Positions 1 to 7,348 of a DNA stretch of 50,015 nt are shown piece after piece. Positions within the stretch are counted from its first letter, which is position 1. Each line of letters starts with the position of its first letter. Where the stretch lies: contig CAITND010000048.1 in NCBI GenBank assembly GCA_903893625.1, positions 1 through 50,015 on the forward strand, written 5' to 3'. The position numbers were made by a program, and so were the translations under genes. The notes below the pieces were generated by a model that saw only the letters and a list, made by a program, of their open reading frames with translations, searched no databases and was not told the DNA's origin. The DNA is from an uncultured Oscillatoriales cyanobacterium (lineage in GTDB: Bacteria > Cyanobacteriota > Cyanobacteriia > Cyanobacteriales > Microcoleaceae).

Positions 1-310
1 CTTGCTCACGAGTTAGAAATACCCTTAAACGAGCACCCATATCTTCATGACCTCGGTAGATTTCTTCTTCCTCTTTATTTATCTTTACATACTTTCGTTT
101 CTTCCTGCCTACCTACTTAGGTGATTGGGAGAAAGAGTTAAGATAGAGGAAGTTAACTTAGAGATAGACAAGTCACTGTCCCATTACTTCATCCTGACCT
201 CGTTAGTGCGTACCGGAATTCTCCGGTGATGAAACTCTTAATAAAATGACCGGATGGCGAACCCATCCTGGTTGAATCTAGTAATCACTACTCCAACCCC
301 CATTAAAACC
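1..310. other. Left window edge without a confident gene
   Basis: Frame 1 on the plus strand is open from base 1 to a TAG at 118-120 and would encode a Leu-rich C-terminus ending in LPT. I do not recognise it; it could be the tail of a gene beginning outside the window or chance. The stop lies in the 14-mer GCCTACCTACTTAG (107-120), which recurs near 19.7 and 20.1 kb. A short hairpin, ACCGGA-ATTC-TCCGGT, lies at 212-227 upstream of the next gene. Nothing else is evident. Confidence 0.3.
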
Positions 311-559
311 ATGCTTCAGGACACATTAACGATTCGCCATTATCAAAAACTCACCGACGCCCTCGTCGAGATGTGGAACCGAGGTTATCGTTATGATGAT
401 CTCAGGTTATATTTGGACGGTTATTTGGCTGCACTCAGACACACGAATACCTTAGAACCCTATTTAATTAGTCGCTTAGAGGAAGAGGCCACTCGATACA
501 TTTACGATCCCTCAAATTTTGAAATGCCTATGCCTCAACCTCAAGTGGACTATTATTAG
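311..559 (+). CDS. Small conserved cyanobacterial protein (DUF6761-like)
   Basis: The predicted product has 82 residues, is mostly helical and acidic, and carries an RYDDLRLYLDGYLAALR segment and the tail DPSNFEMPMPQPQ. I recall this pattern from a small cyanobacterial family of unknown function (DUF6761). The frame is open back to 254, but the conserved part begins at MLQDTLTIRHYQ, so the ATG at 311 is preferred; the extra 19 residues are Pro/Thr-rich and look like leader. It stands alone, followed by a repeat tract and the convergent glutaredoxin gene. Function is unknown. Confidence 0.75.
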   Translation: MLQDTLTIRHYQKLTDALVEMWNRGYRYDDLRLYLDGYLAALRHTNTLEPYLISRLEEEATRYIYDPSNFEMPMPQPQVDYY

Positions 560-627
560 GGGCAGAGTCAGGAAAGGGTTTGGGAAAGCAGGAGTAGGGG
601 ACAAGGGCAGGGGAAAAGGGGAAATAA

Positions 628-695
628 TTGCAACCCGAAACCTGAAACCCGGCACCCGAAACCTGAAACCCAATACCCGAAACCCGACACCCGAC
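628..695. repeat. Degenerate heptanucleotide tandem repeat (CCCGAAA type)
   Basis: About nine imperfect units of the type ACCCGAA/ACCTGAA/ACCCGAC lie head to tail between two convergent genes. Similar tracts occur at 14999-15026 in this window. Short tandemly repeated repetitive sequences of seven bases are well known in filamentous cyanobacteria. The ORFs that cross the tract on both strands are low-complexity artefacts. Confidence 0.8.
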
Positions 696-709
696 ACCCA
701 TCACCTGTT

Positions 710-1033
710 CTATGAAGCTAGAGCCACTTCTAGGAGTTCTTGTAATTGACCTTTTTGATAAAGTTCAATCATCACATCGGAACCGCCAACAAATTCACCA
801 TTAATATAGATTTGGGGAATGGTTGGCCAGCTAGAATATTCTTTAATACCCTGGCGAATTTCATAATCTTCTAAAACATCACAGGTTTCAAAAGGAACCC
901 CTAAACTATTTAAAATCTGCACAACATTATTAGAAAAACCGCACATGGGCATGAGCTTTGTCCCCTTCATAAAGACAAAGACTTTGTTTTTCTTGACGAG
1001 ATTTTCAATTCTTTCTGTTACTTCTGGAGTCAT
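710..1033 (-). CDS. grxD: Monothiol glutaredoxin, Grx4 family
   Basis: The 107-residue product has the monothiol active site CGFS at residues 31-34, followed by the thioredoxin-fold features WPTIPQIYINGEFVGG and SDVMIEL that form the glutathione site. CGFS glutaredoxins bind a bridging 2Fe-2S cluster with glutathione, act in iron-sulfur cluster trafficking and iron sensing in the cytosol, and form heterocomplexes with BolA proteins. The ATG at 1033 is chosen because the length then matches the family; the frame runs 25 residues further upstream. A bolA gene lies 142 bp upstream on the same strand, consistent with a shared unit. Confidence 0.93.
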   Translation of the reverse strand: MTPEVTERIENLVKKNKVFVFMKGTKLMPMCGFSNNVVQILNSLGVPFETCDVLEDYEIRQGIKEYSSWPTIPQIYINGEFVGGSDVMIELYQKGQLQELLEVALAS

Positions 1034-1175
1034 GGTTCTTTCTTGAATAAATGAAATCAAATGAGTTGGTTTTGGATCAGGAAATAGATCAGCAAAACGA
1101 TTGCACAATCTTCGATTTGAGTTTAGCCTATTTTAGAGAATTTCAGCGTTAACTTGTGTCAGGATTCAATCACAA

Positions 1176-1433
1176 TTAAGCTGCTGGACTGGCTTTTTCC
1201 CACTCTTGAGGGGTATAGGTCTTTAGTGCTAAGGCATGAATCGCTTCGGTTGCCAGTGCGTCTTTAACAGCCTTATAAACCATTTGGTGTTGTTTCACCA
1301 AAGTTTTCCCTTCAAATTCAGCAGACACCACAATGGCTTGTAAATGGTCGCCGCCTTTCAAATCTTGAACTTGAACCACCGCATCCGGTAATTCTGACTT
1401 AATCAGGGCTTCAACTTGATTGAGTGTCATCAT
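1176..1433 (-). CDS. bolA: BolA family protein
   Basis: The 85-residue protein has the BolA fold signature: an N-terminal amphipathic helix ([12 protein letters not shown]), a [11 protein letters not shown] strand segment, and the [10 protein letters not shown]-like helix-turn-helix stretch with the conserved His that serves as cluster ligand in BolA-Grx complexes. BolA proteins partner with CGFS glutaredoxins in handling 2Fe-2S clusters; the Grx4 gene is the next gene downstream on the same strand. Two adjacent ATG codons at the 5' end make the exact start uncertain by one codon. Confidence 0.9.
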   Translation of the reverse strand: MMTLNQVEALIKSELPDAVVQVQDLKGGDHLQAIVVSAEFEGKTLVKQHQMVYKAVKDALATEAIHALALKTYTPQEWEKASPAA

Positions 1434-1475
1434 TGCTATTTCTGAACGAAAGTGTCTTAAATATTTTAGAGGAAA

Positions 1476-1520
1476 GAGGAGGAAAGAGGAGGGTAGGGTC
1501 TAGGGTCTAGGGGTGTGGGG
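1476..1520. repeat. Purine-rich and heptamer tandem repeats
   Basis: Two short tandem blocks are visible: GGAAAGA/GGAGGAAAGA units, then GGTCTAG repeated in the heptamer register. They sit between the bolA promoter region and a decayed gene fragment, and resemble the short tandem repeats found elsewhere in this window. Confidence 0.6.
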
Positions 1521-1533
1521 AAGAGAGATATCG

Positions 1534-1644
1534 ATGATCGCTATTCAAGGAGCATTAATTTTATCCCAAGGTTTAGATGATCCCTCTCCCTTTCAACGAG
1601 TGATTCAACAATTACCGAAACAACTCTGTGATTTAGATAAATAA
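1534..1644 (+). pseudogene. 3' remnant of a TetR-type regulator gene
   Basis: The plus strand encodes 36 residues beginning MIAIQGALILSQGLDD and continuing through PSPFQRVIQQLPKQLC to a TAA. This matches the C-terminal helix region of TetR/AcrR regulators as I remember it (EGAL-ILA..L.DP.PF..VL..LP..LC). No DNA-binding helix-turn-helix precedes it; upstream there is only repeat DNA and the divergent bolA gene. I read it as the last remnant of a deleted regulator gene. An expressed microprotein cannot be excluded. Confidence 0.6.
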
Positions 1645-1655
1645 CGCTTTCTTGA

Positions 1656-3257
1656 CTAACGACGGGGTGAACTTAAGGAACGAATAAAATTAATAATTTC
1701 TCGATCACGGGGTTGAAATCTTAACGCCCTTAATGCAGAAGTTCGAGCTTGTTGGTATTGCTTCATTTTAGCTAAAATTTGAGCTTTTAACATCCATAGT
1801 TGCGGATTTTTTGTATTTAAAGCCAAAGCATTTTCCGCAGAAATTAACGCTTGAGAATAAATTTGTAATTTTAGCAATATTTCTCCGCGTAACTGCCAAA
1901 CTTTTTCCTGTTTATGATCTAATTTCAACGCTTGATCTAAGGATAAAATTGCTTCCTGATAATTCTGTAATTGATTATAAGCGATGCCTCGATTTATCCA
2001 AGCGGGAACAAAATCCGGTTTTAAATTAACAACTTGATTATAGGATTTAATCGCTTCTTGATACTGTTTGAAATAATTCATCAATAGATTACCCCGTAGA
2101 TACAAAATTTGATAATCATCGGGTTTAATTCTAATCGCTATATTCCAGGCTGATAAAGCATCTTCATATTGTTGTAATTTAATCTGAACCTTGCCTTTTT
2201 CTCGCCAAGCCAAATAAAAATCCGGCTGAATTTTTGTTGTCTGAGAATAGGCTTTAATTGCTTCTGAATACTGTTTTAATTGCGCTAATGTATTACCCCG
2301 TCCGTACCAAGCCGGATAAAAATTAGATTGAATCGTAATTGCTTGATCAAACGCTTTTAACGCCTCTTGCCATTGTTCTAAACGATAGAATTGATTCCCC
2401 CGATTTGACCAATCTAAGGCCGTTGATGTTTCCCCCAATTGTGGAACTGTTAAAACTTGATTAATTGATTGTAATTCCGTTGCCTTGAGGGGGGAAGGCG
2501 GTTGACGAGTTACGTTTAAATTTAACACAATTCCTGATTGTAAAAACTTCTGAATCGGAATTCCAGCGCTGTATCCTACGATGACACGGGAAACCGATCC
2601 TAACTCTGGATTTTCAAAGATTTGTCCTTCCGATTTCCCATGAATTCCAATTACCCTTCCCTCCGTATCTAAAATTGGCGATCCACTCATTCCAACTTGG
2701 GTTCGATTCGTATAGAATAGATCATATCCTCTGGTAAAAGGTTCTTTAATTAACGTGGCTTTTTCCGCTTCACTGATTAATAATCCGGCTGTAAAGACTC
2801 GTCTCCGGTCAGCAATAGGTAATTTAGAATCAGGCCATCCTGAAATAAAAATATATTGAGATGTTCTATCATAATTATAATCTGCTAACCGAGCAATAAG
2901 ATAGTTTTTTTCACTGGTAAAGGGTAAAATTGCTAAATCAATTCCGGGGAATTTAATTACTTGATTGTAATCAATTGGATATTTTTCACCATCAACAGTA
3001 ATTACCGTATATTCATCAGGAGTTTTAACAACATGATTCGCTGTTAATACATAATAAGTATTCTCATTTTTAGCAATAATGACTCCAGACCCCGGATTTA
3101 ACCCCTCAATTAATACCGTAATCGGTTGACTTATCCGATTAATTTCCTGAGCCGTTAACGCCATCGTTTTAGCGTTTAAAACTAAAGTGAAGATTAGGCT
3201 GACTATTGCTGAAAAACTTATTTTTAAAACCCCATAACGGATGAATTGAAAGCCCAT
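1656..3257 (-). CDS. Secreted trypsin-like serine protease with TPR repeats
   Basis: The 533-residue product starts with a hydrophobic signal or anchor segment (residues 10-32). It continues with a chymotrypsin-fold domain whose triad is visible: His in LTANHVV, Asp in GIDLAIL, and Ser in GMSGSPIL. From about residue 280 to the end come roughly seven tetratricopeptide repeats (repeated W..RG..L..L..Y.EA). Protease-TPR fusions of this type are common in filamentous cyanobacteria and probably act in the periplasm or cell envelope; substrates are unknown. The ATG at 3257 has a GGGGAA-like ribosome site just upstream. It is monocistronic and ends next to the TetR fragment. Confidence 0.85.
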   Translation of the reverse strand: MGFQFIRYGVLKISFSAIVSLIFTLVLNAKTMALTAQEINRISQPITVLIEGLNPGSGVIIAKNENTYYVLTANHVVKTPDEYTVITVDGEKYPIDYNQVIKFPGIDLAILPFTSEKNYLIARLADYNYDRTSQYIFISGWPDSKLPIADRRRVFTAGLLISEAEKATLIKEPFTRGYDLFYTNRTQVGMSGSPILDTEGRVIGIHGKSEGQIFENPELGSVSRVIVGYSAGIPIQKFLQSGIVLNLNVTRQPPSPLKATELQSINQVLTVPQLGETSTALDWSNRGNQFYRLEQWQEALKAFDQAITIQSNFYPAWYGRGNTLAQLKQYSEAIKAYSQTTKIQPDFYLAWREKGKVQIKLQQYEDALSAWNIAIRIKPDDYQILYLRGNLLMNYFKQYQEAIKSYNQVVNLKPDFVPAWINRGIAYNQLQNYQEAILSLDQALKLDHKQEKVWQLRGEILLKLQIYSQALISAENALALNTKNPQLWMLKAQILAKMKQYQQARTSALRALRFQPRDREIINFIRSLSSPRR

Positions 3258-3441
3258 TTTTGATTCCCCTAATTTTTTCTGACTTATAACTGCTTCTTAC
3301 TTCCAGCAACACAATATTGATCCGGTTCCGGTTGCTAATTCCCCCATAAGCTTTTGATGGGTCACTCTGCTACAATTGCTATAAACTGAAACCAGGGATT
3401 TTTGCCCTAAATTTTGGTGTCCTAATGTTCAAAGCGTGATT

Positions 3442-4212
3442 ATGCTTGCGAAACGAATTTTGCCTTGTTTGGATGTGAAAGCAGGTCGAGTGGTGAAGGG
3501 GGTGAATTTTGTTGATTTGAAAGATGCTGGAGACCCAGTGGAGTTGGCGGCGGCTTATAACGATGCAGGAGCCGATGAATTAGTCTTTCTGGATATTACG
3601 GCTACCCATGAAGACCGAGATATTATTTTTGATGTGGTCTATCGCACGGCGGAACAGGTGTTTATTCCCTTAACCGTTGGGGGTGGGATTCAAAACTTAG
3701 AAATGATTAAAAATTTGTTAAGAGCCGGGGCGGATAAAGTCAGTATTAATTCGGCGGCGGTTCGTGATCCTAACTTCATTAATCGGGCCAGCGATCGCTT
3801 TGGAGTACAGTGTATTGTGGTAGCAATTGATGCCCGTCGTCGGACTGATCCCGATAATCCCGGTTGGGATGTTTATGTGCGTGGAGGTCGGGAAAATACG
3901 GGAATTGATGCTCTCAAATGGGCAAAAGAAGTGACACAACGCGGCGCCGGGGAACTGCTAGTTACGAGTATGGATGCCGATGGAACTCAGGCAGGCTATG
4001 ATTTAGAATTAACTCGAAAAATTGCCGAATCCGTGGAAATTCCGGTGATTGCATCGGGAGGTGCTGGTACTTGTCATCATATTTATGAAGCGTTAACTGA
4101 GGGAAAAGCCGAAGCCGCCCTGTTAGCATCGTTATTGCATTATGGTCAATTAAGCGTGGGAGAAATTAAGAGTTATTTAGCAGAGCATCAAGTCCCGGTG
4201 AGACAGTCCTAA
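3442..4212 (+). CDS. hisF: Imidazole glycerol phosphate synthase subunit HisF
   Basis: This is the cyclase subunit of imidazole glycerol phosphate synthase, which works with HisH to convert PRFAR plus ammonia into IGP and AICAR in histidine synthesis. The 256-residue TIM barrel shows the catalytic aspartates in the LPCLD motif (Asp11) and in VVAIDARR (about residue 130), plus the phosphate-binding GGGI and ASGGAG loops. The ATG at 3442 gives the family start [12 protein letters not shown]; a GTG two codons earlier is less likely. No other his gene is adjacent, as is usual for dispersed cyanobacterial his genes. Confidence 0.97.
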   Translation: MLAKRILPCLDVKAGRVVKGVNFVDLKDAGDPVELAAAYNDAGADELVFLDITATHEDRDIIFDVVYRTAEQVFIPLTVGGGIQNLEMIKNLLRAGADKVSINSAAVRDPNFINRASDRFGVQCIVVAIDARRRTDPDNPGWDVYVRGGRENTGIDALKWAKEVTQRGAGELLVTSMDADGTQAGYDLELTRKIAESVEIPVIASGGAGTCHHIYEALTEGKAEAALLASLLHYGQLSVGEIKSYLAEHQVPVRQS

Positions 4213-4315
4213 TAAGCTGCTACGCATTTTATTTGACAGTCAGTTTTTCGGCTCTTCTTGTGGGATGGGCATCCTGCCCGTCTTTGTATTGGATTTAGAT
4301 GCGTAATAGCTTATT
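4211..4315. mobile_element. Small inverted-repeat element (MITE-like)
   Basis: Imperfect 17-bp terminal inverted repeats (AATAAGCTGCTACGCAT at 4211-4227, its near complement at 4299-4315) enclose about 70 bp that contain the inner palindrome GGGATGGGCATCCTGCCCGTC. No coding capacity is present. The structure fits a non-autonomous miniature element. The left arm overlaps the hisF stop codon, so it may also act as a transcription end signal. Confidence 0.5.
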
Positions 4316-4331
4316 TCGATGCCAAAATTCA

Positions 4332-4433
4332 AGAAACCGGGTTTCTGTAGGGCGATCGCAACAACTCAAGAAACCGGGTTTCTAATTGAGATTAATTGTA
4401 TCAAATCCAGATATTTTGAGAAACCCGGTTTCT
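4332..4433. repeat. Three copies of a 15-bp palindromic repeat
   Basis: The near-palindrome AGAAACCGGGTTTCT occurs at 4332-4346 and 4369-4383, and its complement AGAAACCCGGTTTCT at 4419-4433. A HIP1 octamer GCGATCGC lies between the first two. The array fills the convergent gap between hisF and the rubrerythrin gene. Each unit could fold as a hairpin in RNA. The spacings are irregular, so this is not a CRISPR array. Confidence 0.75.
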
Positions 4434-4437
4434 GGGA

Positions 4438-5151
4438 TTAAGCTGCGATCGCTTCTTGATAAACCATAAAGGTCTTTTTAGTCGCGCCACAAATCGGACA
4501 AGACCAATCATCAGGAATGGCTTCAAAGGGTGTTCCTGGGGCGATTCCAGAATCAGGATCACCCATAACAGGATCGTAAATCATCGAACATTGGCGACAA
4601 ATCCATTTCTGAGTTTGAGGATCGGAACTCGCTGATTTTGGTGTTGCTGCGACTCCATCCAAAGCGTTCAGAGCTTCAGTATATTGGTTAGCGTGATGAT
4701 GTTCAATCGGAGTTAAGAAGCCAAAGTTAGAAGCAGCTTTGCGGAAAATTCCGGCGTGTTCACGAGATTCGGCTTCCTGCTCTTTAAATTCAGCTACCGC
4801 ATTTTCATCTCGATCAATAACGGCTTGGGCGGTGAATTCAGGGTACATTGTGGTGTATTCGTAGGTTTCCCCTTCGATGGCTAACTCCAAACACCGGGCT
4901 GCGATTTTTTTCTTTTCTTCATCGGATAAGGCTTCGGGGTCAGTAACGACTAATTCAGGATGCAGAAGGCGGAAATGGGCAAAAGCGTGTTCTGTTTCTT
5001 GGTTTGCGGTTTCTCGAAACAGTTTGGACAAATCCCCCATCCCTAGTTTTTTGGTGACTTCTGCGAAAAACAGATATTTGCGGTTCGCCATTGATTCCCC
5101 ACCGAAGGCAGATTCAAGGTTTTTGGCGGTTTCTGCGTTGGATAAGTCCAT
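4438..5151 (-). CDS. rbr: Rubrerythrin
   Basis: The 237-residue protein combines a ferritin-like diiron domain with E..H pairs ([11 protein letters not shown] around residue 50, [11 protein letters not shown] around 130) and a C-terminal rubredoxin domain with two C-x2-C knuckles (WICRQC and WSCPIC, residues about 183-222). Rubrerythrins reduce hydrogen peroxide in the cytosol using electrons passed through the rubredoxin iron. An AGGAG site precedes the ATG at 5151. The gene is divergent from a Fur/PerR-type regulator, with a perfect 17-bp palindrome between them, which suggests peroxide-responsive control. Confidence 0.95.
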   Translation of the reverse strand: MDLSNAETAKNLESAFGGESMANRKYLFFAEVTKKLGMGDLSKLFRETANQETEHAFAHFRLLHPELVVTDPEALSDEEKKKIAARCLELAIEGETYEYTTMYPEFTAQAVIDRDENAVAEFKEQEAESREHAGIFRKAASNFGFLTPIEHHHANQYTEALNALDGVAATPKSASSDPQTQKWICRQCSMIYDPVMGDPDSGIAPGTPFEAIPDDWSCPICGATKKTFMVYQEAIAA

Positions 5152-5180
5152 TGTGTCTCCTGGTCTTAAGCTTGTTATAT

Positions 5181-5197
5181 CTAAGAATAATTCTTAG
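5181..5197. promoter_or_regulatory. Perfect 17-bp palindrome, candidate PerR/Fur box
   Basis: CTAAGAATAATTCTTAG is an uninterrupted 8-1-8 inverted repeat located 30 bp upstream of the rubrerythrin start and about 105 bp upstream of the chosen PerR start. Fur-family operators are AT-rich inverted repeats of this size; those of PerR commonly contain a central ATAAT-like core. The position between a peroxide-detoxifying gene and a divergent Fur-family gene makes it the likely shared operator, by inference. Confidence 0.65.
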
Positions 5198-5302
5198 TTC
5201 TGATTTTGTCAAGGGGAAGAATTAGATTTATGTAAAGTTGAGTAACTAAAAATAAAGGTTATGATATTTACCATAATATTCAATACAACATCACACCGAG
5301 TT

Positions 5303-5725
5303 ATGGAAGGTCAGAATAGAACGACTGAGATCAGTCAACAGATGAAACAGAAGGGGCTACGCATTACCCCGCAACGGTTTGCGGTTTATGCTAATCTCTT
5401 GTCCCGTTGTGATCATCCCACAGTAGATGAGATTCTCACCGAGATTAATCGAGAATTACCTATTGCCTCTAAAGCCAGTGTTTATAGTGCTTTGAGCGTT
5501 TTGCGGGAAGTGGGATTAGTGCGGGAGGTGCTTTTGGATGAAGGAGTGACTCGTTATGATGCCAAGGTAGAACCCCATCACCATTTTGTCTGTGAAGGCT
5601 GCGGTCAAATTCGGGATTTAGAGTGGGATGTGTTCAAAAATTTAGAGATTAACCCCTTACCGTCAGGGTTTCGCATCAATGCTTATGAAATCACCGTTAA
5701 GGGCCGTTGCGATCGCTGTGATTAA
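5303..5725 (+). CDS. perR: Fur-family peroxide regulator (PerR-like)
   Basis: The 140-residue protein has the Fur fold: an N-terminal winged helix (LRITPQRFAVYANLL, DEILTEINREL, ASVYSALSVLREVGLV) and a metal-binding half containing HHHFVCEGC and a C-terminal CDRC, the paired C-x2-C structural zinc site. Proteins of this length divergent from rubrerythrin or peroxiredoxin genes are usually PerR, which derepresses when its iron-bound histidines are oxidised by peroxide. The ATG at 5303 is preferred over one 42 bp earlier because homologues begin close to it. A hairpin follows the gene at 5746-5786. Confidence 0.85.
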   Translation: MEGQNRTTEISQQMKQKGLRITPQRFAVYANLLSRCDHPTVDEILTEINRELPIASKASVYSALSVLREVGLVREVLLDEGVTRYDAKVEPHHHFVCEGCGQIRDLEWDVFKNLEINPLPSGFRINAYEITVKGRCDRCD

Positions 5726-5745
5726 CAATTTATGTCCTGGAGAAA

Positions 5746-5786
5746 TCCGTAGAATTACAGAGATAGGTGATCTGTGCCGCTACGGA
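5746..5786 (+). terminator. Hairpin after perR
   Basis: TCCGTAG (5746-5752) pairs with CTACGGA (5780-5786), and inside this ACAGA pairs with TCTGT. The structure begins 20 bp after the perR stop codon. It lacks a strong T tract, so termination efficiency is uncertain. Confidence 0.45.
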
Positions 5787-5853
5787 ATCCGTTGTACTCG
5801 CATTCTGCTCAGAACACCTGTTAGAATATAGGAAATGTTACGAAACGTAACTT

Positions 5854-6072
5854 ATGCTGATTCCTATTCTAATAATCGATGTCGCCCTCGTTGCTTGGTC
5901 ATTACACCTGATGAAACAAGCGGTCGAGTGCAAAGAATTTTCCTTCATGCTGGCCGGAATTTTGGTGGCGTTGTCCGCCGCCGCTATGGGATTAGTGTAC
6001 TTCCTGATGGGATCTTGCATTGGCCACATCGCCCAAATGTCTCAACACGCTTATACTTATACTTACTTTTAG
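5854..6072 (+). CDS. Small two-helix membrane protein
   Basis: The 72-residue product has two clear hydrophobic segments (IPILIIDVALVAWSL and FMLAGILVALSAAAMGLVYFL) separated by a short charged loop, with a Tyr-rich tail. I do not recognise a named family. It probably sits in the inner or thylakoid membrane. The overlapping longer frame at 5835-6128 is Arg-rich without structure and looks like a shadow. No strong ribosome site is visible at either start. It lies between perR and tRNA-Ala. Confidence 0.55.
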   Translation: MLIPILIIDVALVAWSLHLMKQAVECKEFSFMLAGILVALSAAAMGLVYFLMGSCIGHIAQMSQHAYTYTYF

Positions 6073-6132
6073 CAAGGATTCGGAGTGACGGACACCGTTC
6101 TCCGACACTCCGAAAATTTTTTTCCTAAACCC

Positions 6133-6162
6133 TTGACAAAGCACAAGTTAAACGACTATATT
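6133..6162 (+). promoter_or_regulatory. Sigma-70-type promoter of tRNA-Ala
   Basis: TTGACA at 6133-6138 and TATATT at 6157-6162 are spaced by 18 bp, and the predicted start falls a few bases before the tRNA 5' end. This is the clearest consensus promoter in the window. Confidence 0.7.
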
Positions 6163-6174
6163 GGAATACTGCAA

Positions 6175-6247
6175 GGGGTTATAGCTCAGTTGGTAGAGCA
6201 CCGCAATGGCATTGCGGGGGTCAGCGGTTCGAGCCCGCTTAGCTCCA
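6175..6247 (+). tRNA. tRNA-Ala (anticodon GGC)
   Basis: The 73-base sequence folds as a complete cloverleaf. The acceptor stem pairs GGGGTTA with TAGCTCC plus discriminator A, the D arm is GCTC/GAGC, the anticodon stem is CCGCA/TGCGG with loop ATGGCAT, and the T arm reads AGCGG-TTCGAGC-CCGCT. Anticodon GGC reads GCC/GCT alanine codons. The CCA end is not encoded. A consensus promoter precedes it and a hairpin follows. Confidence 0.97.
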
Positions 6248-6256
6248 TTTAAGAAT

Positions 6257-6287
6257 AGAAGCGAACTCAGTTCCTGGGTTCGCTTCT
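6257..6287. terminator. Hairpin between tRNA-Ala and the convergent ATPase gene
   Basis: AGAAGCGAAC (6257-6266) pairs perfectly with GTTCGCTTCT (6278-6287) around an 11-base loop. It lies 10 bp after the tRNA and overlaps the stop codon of the convergent gene, so it could serve both transcripts. Confidence 0.55.
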
Positions 6288-7125
6288 AGGGTTTCAGTTG
6301 AAAAATAATATTCTGCGCGATTTGTTCGGGGGTTTGAGTTGTGGTATCCATGATTAAAGTGCGTTCTGGTGCTAGAGTTTGTAACGCGATTTTGGTAGTT
6401 AGGGGATGATAATTCTGGCGTTCTTCCAGGACAATTTTGAGCTTATTTTGTAAATCCGTAACCGAGAATAATCCCTGATGCAATTGTGCTAAGATTTTTT
6501 GTTGTTCATCCGTACTAAAAAGATCAGCAGCTTCCGGTAAACCGAATGCAGCAAAAGGATTAATCGCCTGAGTATCTAATTTGTTTTCGGTCAAAGCAGA
6601 GGTATTAATTTGATCAAACACATCTTGACGAATTAACAACCGTTCTAACCGCAGGGAATCTGGTGCATCTAATAGAATAAATTGAGCATTTTTAAAGGTT
6701 TTGGCTGCATAAGTCACTTCATTTTCTCCCCGTAACCCATCAAAAATTAAAGGAAAAGTTACAGAAGAATGAACCTTTAATAAGGATAAGGCATAGGCCA
6801 TTCCTCCTGAAAAACGTTGACGAAATTGGCGAGTATAATTCAGACGTTCAATTCGACATAAGGTTTTTGTCCCCTGACGTTGAGTAACCGTAGGAATAAT
6901 CACATCATCAGTGATATGACGACGGTTAGGGAGTAACGTAAATTGAAATCCCGTTTTCTTTAAAGCATTGAGAATTGTTGTTTTTCCCACCCCCGTTAAA
7001 CCCACAATAATCAATAAGGGTTGAGTTAAAATCGATAACCCCTCGGTCGCCAGAGGTGATTTTAATTCAATTTGAGGATAAAGGCTTTGAAACTGGGGTA
7101 AAACTTGATCTAAACTAATCATCAT
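6286..7125 (-). CDS. P-loop NTPase of unknown role
   Basis: The 279-residue protein has a Walker A motif, GLTGVGKTT, at about residues 42-50, a candidate Walker B or switch strand FPLIFDGLRGENE around residue 127, and the strand FILLDAP near residue 150. The segment between Walker A and Walker B carries several basic residues that could bind nucleotide or RNA. The fold resembles small kinase-like or AAA ATPases, but I cannot place it in a named family. It is monocistronic. The start codon is doubled (ATG ATG). Confidence 0.7.
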   Translation of the reverse strand: MMISLDQVLPQFQSLYPQIELKSPLATEGLSILTQPLLIIVGLTGVGKTTILNALKKTGFQFTLLPNRRHITDDVIIPTVTQRQGTKTLCRIERLNYTRQFRQRFSGGMAYALSLLKVHSSVTFPLIFDGLRGENEVTYAAKTFKNAQFILLDAPDSLRLERLLIRQDVFDQINTSALTENKLDTQAINPFAAFGLPEAADLFSTDEQQKILAQLHQGLFSVTDLQNKLKIVLEERQNYHPLTTKIALQTLAPERTLIMDTTTQTPEQIAQNIIFQLKP

Positions 7126-7228
7126 CTGAATTAAAGACAGTTTTATTAAAGATTCCTCACATTATAAATTAAAAGTAGCTCATGATACATTTAATCATCT
7201 GGAATCCAGTATTTGTAAATTCAATCCC

Positions 7229-7315
7229 ATGGACAGTAGATTAAAAAATCAAACTTCAAACGGCTCTGGAAAGAGAATTGTTTTAGCAACCTTTGGATCT
7301 TTGGGGGATTTATAA
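7229..7315 (+). pseudogene. 5' remnant of a UGT-type glycosyltransferase gene
   Basis: A 28-residue frame ends in GKRIVLATFGSLGDL before a TAA. That string is the typical first beta strand and nucleotide-sugar loop of family 1 (MGT/UGT) glycosyltransferases, where it is followed by HPY-like residues. Here the reading frame stops at once and no further glycosyltransferase sequence follows before the convergent gene. I interpret it as the start of a gene whose body has been deleted. Confidence 0.6.
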
Positions 7316-7348
7316 CAGTTTAGGAAAGTCTAAAAATCGATGAATAAA

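Noticed and set aside
512-749. Two overlapping ORFs on opposite strands after the DUF6761-like gene
   Set aside because: Both are translations of the heptamer repeat tract and have low-complexity RFRV/TRNLKP repeats.
4332-4433. Possible CRISPR array
   Set aside because: Only three 15-bp palindromes with unequal spacers (22 and 35 bp) and a HIP1 site between; no cas genes.
5835-6128. 97-residue ORF overlapping the small membrane protein
   Set aside because: Arg-rich translation without hydrophobic or family pattern; the other frame has two well-formed membrane helices.
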